From Gammaproteobacteria bacterium (GTDB taxonomy: Bacteria; Pseudomonadota; Gammaproteobacteria; Pseudomonadales; Azotimanducaceae), in the NCBI GenBank assembly GCA_009840715.1, contig VXNE01000248.1:1-6320 (forward strand): a DNA stretch of 6,320 nt, written 5' to 3'. The notes beneath the pieces were generated by a model. It was not told the DNA's origin, made no database searches, and worked only from the letters and a program-made list of their open reading frames with translations. Of the stretch, positions 5,760-6,320 are shown in pieces. Each line of letters starts with the position of its first letter. The stretch's first letter is position 1. The position numbers and the translations under genes were made by a program.

Positions 5760-6320
5760 ATGTGGCTGCCGCGCCGCGCGGCACGGGCGGCTCGAGGCGC
5801 CGGCGTGATGTTGCTGCTGTGCGTTGCGCCTGGCGGGCAGACGGCGGTCGGCGCGGAGAACGAGTTCCTGACCGTCCCGACGGAGACCTTCCGGGCGCAG
5901 GCCGCGCAAGCGGACACCGACGCCGGCGGATCGGCGGGACGGGAACCGCTGGCGCCGCAGATCGTCCACCGGTTGCCGGCGCCGACCCGGAGCGAGATGA
6001 GCAGGGCGGACGATGCCGGCGCCGCGGACGACGTGGACGGATTGAAGCCGCCGGTGCAGCACTTGGGGTTCGGCCGCAACCTTGCGCAGCACATGGGCGC
6101 CGTGGCGGACAGCGCCGGTTTGAGCTGGGTCCCCACGCCGGACGGCGGGCTTGCGGCAGCCCTTGGGGTGGTGTCGCCCGGGGCGAAGGCGCTGCGCGTG
6201 CGGCTCGCGATCGAGGGAGCGCCGCGCGGTCTCGAGGTGCGCGTCTACGACGCGGCGGGCACGGCGGCGACGGTGGCGCCGGGGCCGCGGCCCCAGCGGC
6301 CGGGCGCGGCGGGGGGCGCC
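5760..6320 (+). CDS. Secreted protein, N-terminal part of a probable exopeptidase-type enzyme (partial, runs off window)
   Basis: The frame is open for 187 codons from ATG 5760 to the window edge. ATG 5760 is chosen because it gives a typical signal peptide: basic n-region (Arg at 5, 6, 9 and 12), hydrophobic core around 16-23, and a likely cleavage after VGA at 30-32. Other starts (GTG 5805, ATG 5808) would lose the n-region. No strong Shine-Dalgarno is visible. After a low-complexity Ala/Asp-rich stretch comes a folded region with GFGR at 103-106, LSWVPTPDGG, and SPGAKALRVRL at 139-149, then LEVRVYDAAG. From memory this pattern resembles the N-terminal beta domain that precedes a trypsin-like serine peptidase domain in secreted proteins of similar bacteria. 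The catalytic part lies beyond the window, so the serine-peptidase assignment is tentative; that it is a real secreted protein is fairly sure. Confidence 0.7.
   Translation, partial: MWLPRRAARAARGAGVMLLLCVAPGGQTAVGAENEFLTVPTETFRAQAAQADTDAGGSAGREPLAPQIVHRLPAPTRSEMSRADDAGAADDVDGLKPPVQHLGFGRNLAQHMGAVADSAGLSWVPTPDGGLAAALGVVSPGAKALRVRLAIEGAPRGLEVRVYDAAGTAATVAPGPRPQRPGAAGGA

Noticed and set aside
5385..6092. 235-codon open frame on the minus strand
   Set aside because: It is antisense to the signal peptide and first domain of the gene at 5760. The translation is Arg/Ala-rich with no recognisable domain.

Overview
This is a GC-rich bacterial window with essentially one large gene plus two flanking partial or degraded ones, all on the + strand. 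The themes are secreted peptidases and large extracellular multidomain proteins. The strong G/C third-position bias, the signal peptides and the protein style (reprolysin-like peptidase with LRR, Ig-like and repeated C-terminal modules) suggest an uncultured high-GC Gram-negative, possibly a marine or host-associated proteobacterium. No rRNA or phylogenetic marker is present, so this is only an inference.

Layout. Positions 1-330 hold a short open frame that may be a small gene with a good Shine-Dalgarno at 123-128. It ends in a 4-base ATGA overlap with the main gene. Positions 328-4875 encode a 1515-residue predicted secreted zinc metallopeptidase of the metzincin (M12B/reprolysin-like) type. 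Its order is signal peptide, propeptide with a possible cysteine switch, catalytic domain with HEVGHVMGLLHD and a Met-turn, BACON-like domain, about ten leucine-rich repeats, Ig/cadherin-like region, and a tandemly duplicated C-terminal module made of four related half-units.

Directly after its TAG, in the same frame, a GTG at 4876 opens a second gene. Its first ~147 residues are a diverged copy of the metallopeptidase signal peptide and propeptide; the similarity then stops dead near 5317. The reading frame runs on to 5643 through sequence that does not look coding and is rich in palindromes. This is either a decayed paralogue or, more speculatively, a free-standing propeptide that acts on the neighbouring protease. 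After a non-coding stretch, an ATG at 5760 starts another secreted protein, probably the N-terminal part of a serine-peptidase-type exoenzyme. It is open to the end of the window.

Together the genes look like part of an exoprotease or surface-protein cluster that has grown by duplication and truncation. No RNA genes, CRISPR array, transposase or clear intrinsic terminator was seen.
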